Counted from the stretch's first letter, positions 1 to 9,480 are shown. The stretch: DNA of 64,000 bases from Providencia alcalifaciens DSM 30120 (GCF_000173415.1 NZ_ABXW01000007.1:54562-118561); one strand, 5' to 3'. The notes: a model not told the origin generated them from the sequence alone. Program-made: numbers and translations.

Positions 1-270
1 CCAGAGCGTTAACTGTTGCTGCTGTTGTTCAATAGTCAGTTCTAAAGTCACGAGAAATTGCTGGTAGTTCTGCCACTTGTCCGAGTCCATGCCTATGTTC
101 AATGTTTGATTTAATTTCTGCCGATATTCTGACTGATAATTTTCCAACATGTGCAACTGTTCCGCCATTTGGGTATGTGTTTGGCGAACTTGCGCAAGGA
201 CTTTAGCCGCTTCCTCCGAAGCTTCTTCTGCTAAGCTCAGTAGGGTTGTTAATGCATGACTATTGGACAT
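1..270 (-). CDS. fliJ: Flagellar export chaperone/stalk protein FliJ, partial (3' end outside window)
   Basis: The reading frame starts at the ATG complementary to 268-270 and stays open to the window edge (90 codons). It has a good ribosome site (GAGGAATG) and lies 11 bases after the fliI stop. The visible protein begins MSNSHALTTLLSLAEEA and is rich in Glu, Gln and Leu, as expected of the long coiled coil of FliJ. FliJ is the central stalk of the flagellar type III export ATPase and escorts export chaperones. Position directly after fliI in a fliF-G-H-I-J order supports the call. The C-terminus is not visible. Confidence 0.88.
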   Translation of the reverse strand, partial: MSNSHALTTLLSLAEEASEEAAKVLAQVRQTHTQMAEQLHMLENYQSEYRQKLNQTLNIGMDSDKWQNYQQFLVTLELTIEQQQQQLTLW

Positions 271-281
271 CACATTCCTCG

Positions 282-1646
282 TTATTCATTGGGAACAACA
301 TGAGCCAGTTGTTCACAAGCGGTTTGATAATCACAACGTTCATCAATATCTTGCTGTAAAAACTTCGACATTCTTGGGTAATACTGAATCGCCGTATCGA
401 GCATAGGATCGCTGCCCATGGCGTAAGCACCGACGTTAATGAGATCTCGGTTACGTTGGTAGCTGGATGTTAATTGTTTAAAGCGTTGGATTTTACGGTA
501 GTGATCCTTCTCTATCAGCTCGGTCATTGCACGGCTAATGGAGGCTTCGATATCAATGGCAGGGTAGTGCCCAGATTCAGCTAAGGAGCGTGACAAGACG
601 ATATGCCCATCTAAAATGGCTCGTGCGGAGTCAGCGATAGGATCTTGCTGGTCATCCCCTTCAGTCAGTACGGTATAAAATGCGGTAATCGACCCCCCAT
701 TTTTTCCATTCCCTGCGCGTTCGACGAGAGCGGGAAGTTTAGCAAATACCGACGGTGGATAGCCTTTGGTTGCTGGTGGTTCACCGACAGCAAGGGCAAT
801 TTCACGCTGTGCCATACTGTAGCGGGTCAGTGAATCCATGATGAGTAGAACGCTTTTGCCTTGGTCGCGAAAATATTCGGCAATGCGAGTGGCATAAGAT
901 GCCCCTTGCATACGCAATAATGGAGAGACATCCGCAGGGGCAGCGACAACGACGGCACGACGTAAGCCATCAGCCCCTAAAATATTTTCAATAAAATCTT
1001 TAACTTCACGCCCACGTTCACCGATAAGCCCGACGACAATAATGTCAGCTTGAGTGAAACGCGCCATCATACCGAGCAACACACTTTTCCCAACGCCAGA
1101 ACCTGCAAATAGTCCCATACGTTGACCGCGTCCCACCGTTAACAGTGAGTTAATTGCACGGACGCCGACATCGAGAATATCGTGGATGGGGGTACGTTCA
1201 AGTGGGTTGATAGACGGGGTGATCAATGGCGCACGCTGTTTGGTTTCCAACGGACCTTTGCCATCAAGCGGCGTACCTTGGGCGTCCAGTACGCGACCCA
1301 GTAGTTCATTTCCTAGCGGTAATAGTCGGCTAGTTTGCCCATCATCACCCGATGATTGAGCATAAACTCGAGCCCCGGGGGAAATGCCTTCGAGGTCAGA
1401 TAACGGCATCAACAACATGCGGTTGCCGTTGAAGCCAACGACTTCACAGACAACTTCGTCGGTTCCACCATTAATAATGCGTTCGATATAGCAAGTGGCA
1501 CCGAGAGGCATTTTAATGCCTTCGGCTTCCATCACAAGTCCCGTTATTTTAGTCAGGCGCCCATAACGGCGCACCATGGGAATGCCTTTCATGCGTGACT
1601 CTAAGTCATCCAGTGAGGCAATCCAGCGACCTAATCTTGCGGTCAT
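282..1646 (-). CDS. fliI: Flagellum-specific ATP synthase / export ATPase FliI
   Basis: 454 aa. This is the hexameric ATPase of the flagellar type III export apparatus at the cytoplasmic membrane; it unfolds and feeds substrates with FliH and FliJ. The protein has an F1-beta-like architecture with a Walker A motif (GSGVGKS, about residues 180-187), GERGREV, and a Walker B region [16 protein letters not shown]. The start chosen is the ATG at 1646 (MTARLGRW), which matches the E. coli start and overlaps the fliH stop as ATGA; a longer in-frame extension to 1676 exists but would run into fliH. Length agrees with the family (about 457 aa). It is part of the leftward fliF-fliJ operon. Confidence 0.97.
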   Translation of the reverse strand: MTARLGRWIASLDDLESRMKGIPMVRRYGRLTKITGLVMEAEGIKMPLGATCYIERIINGGTDEVVCEVVGFNGNRMLLMPLSDLEGISPGARVYAQSSGDDGQTSRLLPLGNELLGRVLDAQGTPLDGKGPLETKQRAPLITPSINPLERTPIHDILDVGVRAINSLLTVGRGQRMGLFAGSGVGKSVLLGMMARFTQADIIVVGLIGERGREVKDFIENILGADGLRRAVVVAAPADVSPLLRMQGASYATRIAEYFRDQGKSVLLIMDSLTRYSMAQREIALAVGEPPATKGYPPSVFAKLPALVERAGNGKNGGSITAFYTVLTEGDDQQDPIADSARAILDGHIVLSRSLAESGHYPAIDIEASISRAMTELIEKDHYRKIQRFKQLTSSYQRNRDLINVGAYAMGSDPMLDTAIQYYPRMSKFLQQDIDERCDYQTACEQLAHVVPNE

Positions 1647-2374
1647 GACAAGCTCTCCGGTGCATACAGACGGCACAGTTCTTGCCAGCGAGTTGCTACC
1701 GTCATATCAATTTCACCATCTTCAGCAACAACGCGGCAGCCACCCATATGCAAGCTTGGGTCGGCCACTAAACGCCAGCCATTAAGATCTAACAGTGAGC
1801 CTAAATGTTGCTCAATTAATGCCACGTGATTCGGGTTAACGTGCAGCTCAGGTTGGCTCGCAAAAATCGGTTTTTGCTGTAATAAATGACTAATTTCTTC
1901 TAATAATGCAGTGCCATCACATACGGTGGATTGTCCCAACACTTGCTTTGCCGCAGTCAGTGCAATTTGCAGTAACTTGGTGGTTACTACCGTATCAAAG
2001 GTATCCAGTGAATAATGAAACTCAGACAGTAATTTTTGCCATGTTTCAATCACGGGTTGCTGAATTGCGAGAGCTTGCTCACTACCTTGCTGTTCACCCG
2101 CGCGCAAACCTTCAGTGAAACCTGCTTGATATCCCTCTTTTTGACCTTTTTCAAAACCTTGTTGGAAGCCTGTTTTTTGAGCATCTTCTTTGATGTTATC
2201 CAACAAATTAATTTGTTCGAGCACTTCTTTAGGCTCTAAGCAGGGCACTTTCGGTACGCTTGGCTCAGGAACATCACCTAACGGTGGGATGGTTGATGAG
2301 TTCAGATCCCACTGATTAAGCTCCCGTAACTGCCAAGGTTGCCATTGTTGGTTATTTTTAGAGGAATTAGACAT
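1643..2374 (-). CDS. fliH: Flagellar assembly protein FliH (regulator of FliI)
   Basis: 243 aa. FliH is the peripheral stator-like regulator of FliI and tethers the ATPase to the C-ring. The N-terminal half is Gln/Pro rich; the middle has the characteristic run of Gly-x3-Gly spaced residues ([18 protein letters not shown], about residues 70-90), a hallmark of FliH/YscL helices. The C-terminal part carries the conserved stator-like domain. The start at 2374 (MSNSSKNN) is preferred over an upstream ATG at 2392 because it overlaps the fliG end by only eight bases and resembles family starts. The stop overlaps fliI by four bases, suggesting translational coupling. Confidence 0.95.
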   Translation of the reverse strand: MSNSSKNNQQWQPWQLRELNQWDLNSSTIPPLGDVPEPSVPKVPCLEPKEVLEQINLLDNIKEDAQKTGFQQGFEKGQKEGYQAGFTEGLRAGEQQGSEQALAIQQPVIETWQKLLSEFHYSLDTFDTVVTTKLLQIALTAAKQVLGQSTVCDGTALLEEISHLLQQKPIFASQPELHVNPNHVALIEQHLGSLLDLNGWRLVADPSLHMGGCRVVAEDGEIDMTVATRWQELCRLYAPESLS

Positions 2375-3359
2375 ACACGTCGTCTCCACCACCGATGGCG
2401 ATTTCGCCTTTCTCCATTAAGCGACGAACGATCATCAGGATAGCCTTCTGCTCGGTTTCCACTTGTGACATACGTACTGGCGCTCGAGATTCCAAATCGT
2501 CGCGGACAATTTCGGCTGCACGCGCTGCCATATTGTTGAGGAAGTGGTCGCGCAGTGCTTGGTTGCTGCCTTTGAGGGCAATAACCAGCGAGTCGGTAGA
2601 CACGTCTTGCAGGATGCGCTGAATGCTGCGGTTGTCCACTTCGATGAGATTTTCGAACAGGAACATTTCGTCGATAATGCGTTGAGCCAGTTCACCATCG
2701 TAATCACGCATAGCATCGATAACGCTTTCTTCTTGCTGATTTTTCATCAAGTTGATAATTTCTGCCGCAGTTCTTATGCCACCCATTTTGCTGCGCTTGA
2801 GGTTCTGACCGTCTAGCAGGTTATTCAGAACTTCAGTCAACTCAGCTAATGCAGCCGGTTGAACACCACCGAATGTTGCGATACGCAGCATGATGTCATT
2901 ACGCTGACGCTCTTCGAATAATTCTAAAACATCGGCAGCTAGGTTGCGTTTTAAGTGAACCAAAATAGTTGCGATGATCTGTGGATGCTCGTCGCGAATA
3001 ATATCGGCAACCGTTTGTGGTTCCATATAGTTGAGGCTTTCGATACCCGAGGTTGTCTCTTGTTTCTCGAAAATATCTTCCAATAGACTGGCTGCGCGTT
3101 CTTCCCCAAGCGCTTTGACCAACACAGAACGCAGATAATCGTTGGTGTTGATATTTAAAGCGGCAAACTGAATTGCCGACTCTTCAAACTCAGTCAAAAC
3201 TTCAGCCAGTTCGTTGTTAGAGATTTGGCGCATGTTAGACACGGCCATACTCAGCTGCTGAACTTCTTTTGGATTCAGGTGTTTAAAAACTTCCGCCGCC
3301 TGATCTTCGCCGAGAGTCATTAACATCACGGCGCTTTTTTCTGTTCCAGTTAAATTCAT
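2367..3359 (-). CDS. fliG: Flagellar motor switch protein FliG
   Basis: 330 aa, matching the usual 331. FliG forms the rotor ring that contacts the MotA stator, FliF and FliM. The N-terminus ([19 protein letters not shown]) and the [12 protein letters not shown] segment of the middle domain are diagnostic. The C-terminal domain keeps the charged helix involved in torque generation (residues near 280-300, with [18 protein letters not shown] just before it). The start is set at 3359 by similarity to E. coli FliG; a 6-codon extension exists but overlaps fliF further. It overlaps fliF by four bases (ATGA). Confidence 0.97.
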   Translation of the reverse strand: MNLTGTEKSAVMLMTLGEDQAAEVFKHLNPKEVQQLSMAVSNMRQISNNELAEVLTEFEESAIQFAALNINTNDYLRSVLVKALGEERAASLLEDIFEKQETTSGIESLNYMEPQTVADIIRDEHPQIIATILVHLKRNLAADVLELFEERQRNDIMLRIATFGGVQPAALAELTEVLNNLLDGQNLKRSKMGGIRTAAEIINLMKNQQEESVIDAMRDYDGELAQRIIDEMFLFENLIEVDNRSIQRILQDVSTDSLVIALKGSNQALRDHFLNNMAARAAEIVRDDLESRAPVRMSQVETEQKAILMIVRRLMEKGEIAIGGGDDVYV

Positions 3360-5047
3360 TGGGATTTTCCTAACCACTGACGGATAACCATTGCCACGAC
3401 TTGAGGGTCTTTCTCTGCCATTTCACGAATACGCTGGCTTTGAATTTCAGCGCTAACACGTTGGCGAGTGAGACGGCGGCGGGTTTTCTCGTCCATATCT
3501 TCACTAATTTCTTCTTCCACCACGAACGGCGCTTTGACTTGAGATGCATTAGCAATGGACATTTCAGCATCGATTTGCGCTTGTTGGGTTTTGCGGTATT
3601 TCACCCACTGAGGCTTGATACCAAAGCGCCACATAAACCAAGCAATCAACGCGATCAGCACAATTTTGCCGTAATCTAAAGCTTGGCTAATAACTTGTGG
3701 ACTGCTCAATAACGATGGCTCTTCAATCACTGGCGTATCGTCAGTAAATAAGGAGTTTGTAATATTGATAGAGTCACCACGTTGTGCAGAATAGCCCATG
3801 GCTTCACGCGTTAATGCATCAATTTGTTGCAGCATTTCAGGTGGTAAAGGTTTCATTTCTGGACCTTTTTCACCTTCTTGGGATTGGTAATTGACGATCA
3901 CCGCAACAGACAATCGGTCTACGACACCAATTTGACGTTGAGTGTGGCTAATTTTGCGATCCACTTCGTAGTTCGTGGTTTCATCACGCTGGGTATTGAG
4001 GGTGCCATTACGGGTATTCCCTGCGGTTTTCCCATCGGTGTTTTCTTTATTACCATCGATAGGTGCGCTTGGTGCACTTACTGGTTGGTTAGATAATGCG
4101 CCCGGTACACCGCTTGGACCGCCATTACTATTTTGTAGGCTTTCGCTGCTTTGACGTGAACGGACAGCCGCGGCGTCAGGTGTTTGGTTTGGTTTATATT
4201 CTTCAGACGTTTGTTCAACTTTCGAGAAATCCATTTGCGCGGTGACTTGTGCATGGATATTGGCACGACCAACTAACGGGGACAGGATATCTTCGATTCG
4301 CTCTTTGAGATGGGCTTCCATCTCTTTGGTCATTTTGATTTGTGCGCTGTTTGCAGATTGTTGGCTGTTATCGTTGTTGGTTAGCAAACGACCCGTTTGA
4401 TCAACAATGATCACGTTTGCGGCAGTTAAGCCCGTTACGCTGCTGGATACCATGTGGACGATGGCGCTGATTTGTCCTTCATCCAACATTCTGCCCGGTA
4501 ATAAACCAACGGTGACCGATGCGGTCGGGAGTTTTTGTTCACGAACAAATAAGGTTGGTTTCGGGATCGCTAAATGCACTCGTGCGCTTTGAACTGGGCT
4601 GAGGGATTCAATAGTGCGAGACAATTCCCCTTCGAGGGCTCGTTGGTAGTTAATTTGTTCACTAAATTGGCTGATACCAAATTTTTCTTTATCAAGCAGT
4701 TCAAAACCAGTATTACCACCTTTAGGTAATCCTGACTGTGCCAGTTTTAAACGTAATTCATGGACTTTATCGGCAGGCACTAGAATAGCGCTACCGTTAT
4801 CCGCGATTTGATAAGGGACGTTCATCTGGGTCAGTTGGCTGACGATGTCGCCACCATCTTTTGCACTAAGGTTACTCAGTAGCACTCGATAGTCAGGGCT
4901 ACGGAACCAGAGGAGCAGGGCGACAATAATAGATATCGCAGCAGCACCGGCAATAATTAATGGTATTTTAGGGTCGGCTTTGATGCTTTCGATCAGTGAG
5001 GCAAAACCTTTTTTGGCCTCCCCCGTATCTTTAGATGCGGTACTCAT
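3356..5047 (-). CDS. fliF: Flagellar MS-ring protein FliF
   Basis: 563 aa, the expected size. FliF is the integral inner-membrane protein that forms the MS ring on which the basal body assembles. One membrane segment is seen near residues 33-50 ([18 protein letters not shown]) and a second near 450-470 ([17 protein letters not shown]), with a large periplasmic region between. The periplasmic part carries the YscJ/FliF domain ([16 protein letters not shown]) and a low-complexity Asn/Ser/Pro-rich stretch at about 300-360. The C-terminal cytoplasmic tail, which binds FliG, ends the protein. It is the first gene of the leftward operon. Confidence 0.97.
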   Translation of the reverse strand: MSTASKDTGEAKKGFASLIESIKADPKIPLIIAGAAAISIIVALLLWFRSPDYRVLLSNLSAKDGGDIVSQLTQMNVPYQIADNGSAILVPADKVHELRLKLAQSGLPKGGNTGFELLDKEKFGISQFSEQINYQRALEGELSRTIESLSPVQSARVHLAIPKPTLFVREQKLPTASVTVGLLPGRMLDEGQISAIVHMVSSSVTGLTAANVIIVDQTGRLLTNNDNSQQSANSAQIKMTKEMEAHLKERIEDILSPLVGRANIHAQVTAQMDFSKVEQTSEEYKPNQTPDAAAVRSRQSSESLQNSNGGPSGVPGALSNQPVSAPSAPIDGNKENTDGKTAGNTRNGTLNTQRDETTNYEVDRKISHTQRQIGVVDRLSVAVIVNYQSQEGEKGPEMKPLPPEMLQQIDALTREAMGYSAQRGDSINITNSLFTDDTPVIEEPSLLSSPQVISQALDYGKIVLIALIAWFMWRFGIKPQWVKYRKTQQAQIDAEMSIANASQVKAPFVVEEEISEDMDEKTRRRLTRQRVSAEIQSQRIREMAEKDPQVVAMVIRQWLGKSQ

Positions 5048-5198
5048 AAATATTCCCTGCTATGCAAACTAAACGGATGAATATACGTTTGGTGAAACAA
5101 TCTTATTTCCCTCTTCGTAACCTCATTTTTTTACGCTGCTATTATTTATTGTCTTGATGCAATCTAATGACGGAATCAGCCTATAATTTTGGTGTTAT

Positions 5199-5224
5199 TT
5201 ATCGGCTTCAAGTAAAAAACGGTG
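5199..5224 (-). promoter_or_regulatory. Possible sigma-28-type promoter upstream of fliF
   Basis: The plus-strand bases 5199-5206 read as GCCGATAA on the minus strand, an exact match to the flagellar sigma-28 -10 element, about 150 bases upstream of fliF. The -35 side is poor: the best fit is CACCGTTT with 10-base spacing, 5 of 8 to TAAAGTTT. In enterics fliF is mainly a class 2 (FlhDC) gene, so this may be a secondary promoter or chance. Confidence 0.28.
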
Positions 5225-5296
5225 TGGTAGGGTAGGCAAACTAAAATTCGTAGTGGCAATTTTTTGCTCAATTATCGATTAACCGAAGAGATCAGA

Positions 5297-5608
5297 ATGA
5301 CTATTCAAGCTATTGAAGGGGTTGTTTCCCAGTTAAATGTTGTGGCGACCCAAGCTGCCTATAACACTAAACCCGTTGTAGAGCCTGTTGGCTTTGCCGA
5401 TCATTTAGTGGCATCAGTGAACCAAATCAATGAAACGCGAGTGCAATCTGCACAAAAAGTGCAAGATTTCACCCTCGGAAAACCCGATGTTTCATTAAAT
5501 GACGTGATGGTGGATATGCAAAAATCGAGTTTGAGCCTACAAATGGGTATTCAAGTACGTAACAAGCTAGTATCGGCGTATCAAGAAATTATGTCGATGC
5601 CAGTGTAA
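5297..5608 (+). CDS. fliE: Flagellar hook-basal body protein FliE
   Basis: 103 aa. FliE is the small junction protein between the MS ring and the proximal rod and an early export substrate. The conserved C-terminal half is clear: LNDVMVDMQKSSLSLQMG followed by IQVRNKLVSAYQEIMSM, nearly identical to E. coli. The ATG at 5297 (MTIQAIEGVVSQL) fits family length; an 11-codon upstream extension lacks support. It is transcribed divergently from fliF, as in E. coli, but the rest of the flagellar genes lie 5.8 kb away behind accessory genes. Confidence 0.95.
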   Translation: MTIQAIEGVVSQLNVVATQAAYNTKPVVEPVGFADHLVASVNQINETRVQSAQKVQDFTLGKPDVSLNDVMVDMQKSSLSLQMGIQVRNKLVSAYQEIMSMPV

Positions 5609-5924
5609 TGTATTTATCTATTTGAATATTATGAATTAACTGCCTTGTCATTGCCTTTATGGGGCAGTGATGGGGCATTTCTATTCAAAATATCAATTTA
5701 GTTTACGTTATTTTGTGTCATCCTCGCTCTATCTACACCATGTATCCATCTTTGATGATGTGTATCCCAATGTCTTGACAATGAATGCAAGGTTAGCGCC
5801 CGCGTCCATCTATTTGGGTGCATTTTTTGTTGGTCGAACTCACCTAGTTGTGCTGTATGTATCGCCTTTATTCTAATTCTCAGACTACAATTAGTTAAGA
5901 TGACTAATTATACGGAGGAATGGA
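5609..5924. other. Intergenic region after fliE, no gene recognised
   Basis: AT-rich, 316 bases. A weak inverted repeat (ACTGCC at about 5639, GGCAGT at about 5663) follows fliE. A 69-codon open frame starting at 5667 shows no credible composition or ribosome site and was not called. A ribosome site (CGGAGGAA) for the next small gene begins near 5913. Confidence 0.4.
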
Positions 5925-6125
5925 ATGAAAACATTTGGTATCGTTCTTTTATTTCTAGGTATCGTTGTGGGTATACTTTCTTTTAACATGGATACAAGTA
6001 TACCAACCGCTTATGGTGAGATAATCAATGATATAGGATTGGCATTTGATAGAAGAAATTACATTATAGGCAGTGCATGCATTGCATTATTTGGTCTTTG
6101 TATCTTCTTATTTAGTAAAAAATAA
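5925..6125 (+). CDS. Small two-helix membrane protein, function unknown
   Basis: 66 aa. The frame is preceded by a strong ribosome site (CGGAGGAATGGA) and begins MKTFGIVLLFLGIVVGILSF, a clear membrane segment. A polar middle with RRNYIIG follows, then a second hydrophobic segment (IIGSACIALFGLCIFLFSKK) that ends in two lysines. I do not recognise a family. Both segments and the good ribosome site argue that it is real. It stands alone, followed by a probable terminator at 6153-6176, and opens the accessory block inside the flagellar locus. Confidence 0.7.
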   Translation: MKTFGIVLLFLGIVVGILSFNMDTSIPTAYGEIINDIGLAFDRRNYIIGSACIALFGLCIFLFSKK

Positions 6126-6152
6126 CCAGTATTGACTTAGTGGGTATAAAGC

Positions 6153-6176
6153 ACTCAGCCCATCATGGGGCTGAGT
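6153..6176 (+). terminator. Hairpin terminator after the small membrane protein
   Basis: Stem ACTCAGCCC (6153-6161) pairs perfectly with GGGCTGAGT (6168-6176) around a six-base loop, followed shortly by ATTTTTAG. Confidence 0.65.
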
Positions 6177-6396
6177 GGATAGATTTTTAGCTTGCCTCTA
6201 TTTTCTGCTGTTCTTCTAAGGCTATCATGCGTTTTTCTATTGCTGATAATTTTTATTCACATTTCTGAAAATCAGCCATTCTATTATTATCACTTCTTGC
6301 TAATTTTAATATAACCATTTCGCATTCAATATGAGGTAAATAGATAATATGCTAAATTAGCATTTGTTTTATAAATTCAATAATAGTGAATATTTT

Positions 6397-6810
6397 ATGA
6401 TTAATGAAATTAATAAAGAATTTGAGAATGATGATATTAATAAAGAAAGTGATGAGGATACTACAAAAAAAGGAGTGTTCTTTATATTAAATAGTAGTGG
6501 AGAAACAATTAACTCTATTGTGGTAAGTCATTATTCAGGGCTAAAAGGAAAGAAATCAACGCAAAAAATTGATAGATTACAAAATTTGGAAATGGCTGAT
6601 TCTGGTTGTGAATTCATATATAAAGTAATGTCAGGCAGTGATTCTGATTATTGGGATGTAGATTTTAAGACACCAACAGGGAAAATAATATCCTACAGAA
6701 AGAATGAATGTAACATCCGATATTGGGACAATGGTGTTGTTATTATTAATGTGATTAAAAACTTCAAATTATATATAAAATTTTCAGAATCAGGTGGCTG
6801 TCATAGTTAA
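6397..6810 (+). CDS. Hypothetical protein, first of a paralogous pair in an AT-rich islet
   Basis: 137 aa from the ATG at 6397 (a TTG start at 6364 is possible; neither has a strong ribosome site). After an acidic, Asn-rich N-terminus, the core contains FFILNSSGETINSIVVSHYS, then DYWDVDF and NECNIRYWDNGVV, ending in FSESGGC. The same skeleton (N-S, S-V-H, DYW-V, CNL-Y-D-G, FS-S-GC) occurs in the next gene, so the two are paralogues. The beta-rich pattern and S/T-V-x-H segment loosely recall bacterial proteins labelled 'up-regulated in Daf-2 domain' (PUD-like), but this is from memory and uncertain. No signal peptide is seen. Strongly AT-rich compared with flagellar genes. Confidence 0.6.
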   Translation: MINEINKEFENDDINKESDEDTTKKGVFFILNSSGETINSIVVSHYSGLKGKKSTQKIDRLQNLEMADSGCEFIYKVMSGSDSDYWDVDFKTPTGKIISYRKNECNIRYWDNGVVIINVIKNFKLYIKFSESGGCHS

Positions 6811-6834
6811 CTTTTTAATAAAAATTGGAGGCAA

Positions 6835-7242
6835 ATGAACAACGTAACAGAAAAGGCACTTTCAACGGACCACACTGGGTATTTCTATGTGATGAACTGT
6901 TCTTTACAGGAACTTAAATCAGTGACTGTTACACATTCTACGGACTATCCTCATGAAATGCGTCATATTACAGCGGATTACAGTAAGATGAAGAATATGA
7001 GTACAAGTAAACAGGGATATCCATTTCCATATGAGACGGGTTTTTTATCTCACTTTGATTACTGGACTGTTGAGGTAGAAACAGCATCCGGATACAAATA
7101 TAAAACTAATGACTATTTTCTTTGTAACCTAACTTACGATGATGATGGATTCGTATATATGGCTATTATTCCTGATCTATCAGTTCATACTATGTTTTCT
7201 TATTCAACCGGATGTGTAAATCACTTAATCAATAAATTTTAA
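6835..7242 (+). CDS. Hypothetical protein, second of a paralogous pair
   Basis: 135 aa, with a strong ribosome site (TTGGAGGCAA) and only 24 bases after the previous gene, so probably co-transcribed. Motifs shared with its neighbour: FYVMNCSLQELKSVTVTHS near the N-terminus, then DYWTVEVETASG, CNLTYDDDGFVYM and FSYSTGC near the C-terminus. The conserved Cys in CN(I/L) and the C-terminal GC may form a structural pair. There is no signal peptide or membrane segment. Function unknown; a small beta-sandwich effector-like or lectin-like domain is possible but not demonstrated. Confidence 0.68.
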   Translation: MNNVTEKALSTDHTGYFYVMNCSLQELKSVTVTHSTDYPHEMRHITADYSKMKNMSTSKQGYPFPYETGFLSHFDYWTVEVETASGYKYKTNDYFLCNLTYDDDGFVYMAIIPDLSVHTMFSYSTGCVNHLINKF

Positions 7243-7258
7243 AAATAGGATTCGCTTA

Positions 7259-7618
7259 ATGAAGAAAAAAATAGCGTTACTAACTTGCTTATTAATTTCA
7301 AGCTTTTCTATGGCAAATCAAATTAATATAAATAAAGCATTTTCAGACAATTGTAGTACGTATCTAAACAAAGAAAAAAGAATATCAACTATCACGTTAG
7401 GTGAACAAGATGTCAATAATAAAAGGGCCTTTTTCACGATAACGCTGCGAGATGGTGATACCAATACCAAGGAGATATCTGTATTAGAATCAGTTGGCAA
7501 TGATTATGGTAAGGCAATGTTCCAACTCATGAATACAGCATACCTATCAAACTCAAATATTAAAATAACTGGCTGCTTAACAAATAAAATTAGCGCAGCG
7601 TCGATATCCTATAAATAA
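7259..7618 (+). CDS. Small exported protein, function unknown (toxin B-subunit-like C-terminus)
   Basis: 119 aa with a clear signal peptide (MKKKIALLTCLLISSFSMA, cleavage probably after SMA). The mature protein has two cysteines, one near its start (DNCSTY) and one near its end (ITGC), likely forming a disulfide. The segment GKAMFQLMNTAYLSNSNIKI resembles the 'A-x5-L-TAY--G-K-V' pattern that I associate with secreted subtilase-cytotoxin B-like or similar small periplasmic proteins; this is a weak recollection. It is 16 bases after the paralogous pair, with a modest AGGA ribosome site, so the three genes look like one transcription unit. Confidence 0.65.
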   Translation: MKKKIALLTCLLISSFSMANQININKAFSDNCSTYLNKEKRISTITLGEQDVNNKRAFFTITLRDGDTNTKEISVLESVGNDYGKAMFQLMNTAYLSNSNIKITGCLTNKISAASISYK

Positions 7619-7640
7619 ACGTAATTTATTTTTATCGCCA

Positions 7641-7660
7641 GAGGGTACTTGAATACCCTC
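7641..7660. terminator. Hairpin between convergent genes
   Basis: GAGGGTA (7641-7647) pairs with TACCCTC (7654-7660). It sits between the end of the islet and the end of the DUF1097 gene and could serve either direction; the T-run is weak. Confidence 0.4.
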
Positions 7661-7668
7661 ATTATGCG

Positions 7669-8133
7669 TTAAGGGGCTTTATCCAGTTTTTTGACTAACC
7701 AGAGACCACTTTGCTTCATAGCGTAACCAAATAAAACACCCACAATAAGTGATGGAATAGTTAAGCGCCAATTACCTTGCGCTGCAAATGTTGCACAGGC
7801 GCCAATAAAGGTTCCTGGAATATAGGCAAGCCATGATTTATGAGCTTGAAAACACATGACAAATGCGATAATCGTGGTGACTAAATAGCCTGAAAAGTTC
7901 GGTAAGTCATGAGTGAACTTATCACTGTGAATAATGACCAAACCCCAAGCTACACCACTGAGTGCAGTTAATGCAGTGACAAGCAATCCTTTTATTCCAT
8001 CTTTAGGATAGGCAAAATACGCTGTACATCCTAAGAATCCCGCCCAACTGATTAGCCCGAAGACATCAGCTACCCATGCCCATAATCCAGAAAGAATCGC
8101 GGTCGTTAATGAAAGAGAAAAAAGTAGTTTCAC
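7669..8133 (-). CDS. DUF1097 family inner-membrane protein
   Basis: 154 aa, very hydrophobic, with about five membrane segments: residues 4-25, 30-47, 50-70, 80-95 and 100-145 region. The GWAWVADVF-like N-terminus (SGLWAWVADVFGLISWAGF) and the FAYPKDGIKG motif match my memory of DUF1097 proteins such as YcdZ. Function is not known; a transport-related role has been proposed for the family. The start is a GTG at 8133; no better start lies nearby and the ribosome site is weak. It is monocistronic and convergent with the preceding islet. Confidence 0.75.
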   Translation of the reverse strand: MKLLFSLSLTTAILSGLWAWVADVFGLISWAGFLGCTAYFAYPKDGIKGLLVTALTALSGVAWGLVIIHSDKFTHDLPNFSGYLVTTIIAFVMCFQAHKSWLAYIPGTFIGACATFAAQGNWRLTIPSLIVGVLFGYAMKQSGLWLVKKLDKAP

Positions 8134-8330
8134 AGTAATAATGACTTTATGAATAAGTTAAGGTAATGAATTTGAGAAAGCTGAGCATTGTATAGAGTGA
8201 TGTCAGGTGTTGCAATTAAATGATGAATAATAAATGTGAAGAAAAGGTTTAATGTATGCCTAATAGTGCTTTGAATGATTTAAATTTAATAGTAAGAAAT
8301 TAAACAGTGGTATTGATAATTAATCGTTAA

Positions 8331-8363
8331 AGAAAAATTAGCATCAATTTACATTGATGCTAA
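8331..8363 (-). terminator. Terminator of the autotransporter gene
   Basis: On the minus strand a perfect 10-bp stem (TTAGCATCAA with TTGATGCTAA, plus-strand positions 8354-8363 and 8338-8347) is followed by TTTTTCTTT, about 40 bases after the stop at 8405. Confidence 0.75.
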
Positions 8364-8404
8364 TAAATATGGCGAGAAGAATAAAGATAATTATGGGTTA
8401 AGAA

Positions 8405-9420
8405 TTACCAGCCGTAAGCAATACCGGCACCGATAACGGTACTATCGGAATTATTCCAAGAAACAGAACTGCGGACATTTAAATTTTGCTTAATTTGGTA
8501 TTGAGCGCCTGCTGCAATGGCTTTGCCATTTTTAAAGTTCCCCACCCCTAAGCCTGCACTAAAACGTGTACCTGTAGAGTAAGGAATATTGGTCATGGCG
8601 GCAACGGAGGCAATACCTGCATTTGCATCGCGAGCTGTTTGGTTGATTTTACTTTCCAGTTGTTCAAATCGAGAATTGATTTGTTTGAACTGTCGTGTAT
8701 GCAAGGTGTTCTGCTTATCAAGCTTTTTGATAGCGACATTCAGTTGTTGTGTGTCTTCCTCATGCAGCTTGTTGACATCATTAATTAATAAAGTTGCCAT
8801 CGCTTCATTTTTAGATACTGCATCATCAACGTATTTTTTATTTTTTATTTCACTATCATTGAGTTTTTTTTCTACGTTAGATAAATCATCCTTTACGTTT
8901 TGAATAGAATTTATTGTTTCAGCTCTATTTTCACTATTGCTCTTATCCTGATCATTATTTTTTTGTTTAAATTATTAATAGACATATTTAATGAACCGAT
9001 TTCATGGTCATGATCTGCTATTTTTCCTTCTAGGTGACTAAAGTGATTTAGTGGAAAACTTGATAGAGGATCATTTGGTATATATGGAAGGTCAAAAGCA
9101 GTAGAATCGTAGTGAGTAGGTTTTTTTTCTTTTAATTCAGGTATTTTCTTTATGAGCGGTGACGTTGTTTCAATAGCGTAAGAGATAACATCAATAACCG
9201 GTGTCATAGTATCTGCTATTTCGATGTATTGATTAACACGCTCATTAAATTTTTTATCATTTTCGAGGTCGATAATATTTCTGTTATCTTCATGCCGATG
9301 CTCTGGGTAATCATACGGTGCATTGATAGCGTCTTGGTAATTATTAGCAATTGCAAATGATTGGGTGGATAATGATGAGAGTATAGCGACACCTGCTGTA
9401 CTAAGTAGTTTATTTTTCAT
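8405..9420 (-). pseudogene. YadA-type trimeric autotransporter adhesin, disrupted by one-base frameshift (possibly phase-variable)
   Basis: Two open frames are parts of one gene. The 5' part (from ATG at 9420) encodes a signal peptide (MKNKLLSTAGVAILSSLSTQ, cleaved after SFA) and a short passenger. The 3' part (8405 to about 8960) encodes a coiled-coil stalk and a C-terminal YadA membrane anchor ending GAGIAYGW, with the family motif TGTRFSAGLGVG. They are out of frame across a T7 run at 8958-8964 (A7 on the coding strand). Adding one base gives LNKKNNDQDKSN and a continuous 338-aa protein. As sequenced the product stops after about 169 aa, without its anchor. It lacks typical YadA head repeats. 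Slippage in the run, a real mutation or a sequencing error are all possible. Confidence 0.85.
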
Positions 9421-9451
9421 AACGAAATATCCATATAACGTAAAAAGAATA

Positions 9452-9480
9452 AACATCGATTATTAATATCAATCGATGTT
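9452..9480 (-). repeat. Perfect inverted repeat in the autotransporter leader
   Basis: AACATCGATT (9452-9461) and AATCGATGTT (9471-9480) form a perfect 10-bp inverted repeat 31 bases upstream of the autotransporter start. It could be an operator or a leader hairpin. Confidence 0.5.

Noticed and set aside
5160..5186. Second sigma-28-like site (GCCTATAA at 5179) for fliE
   Set aside because: One mismatch in the -10 and no acceptable -35 at the right distance.
5667..5876. 69-codon open frame after fliE
   Set aside because: No ribosome site and no recognisable features; composition like non-coding DNA.
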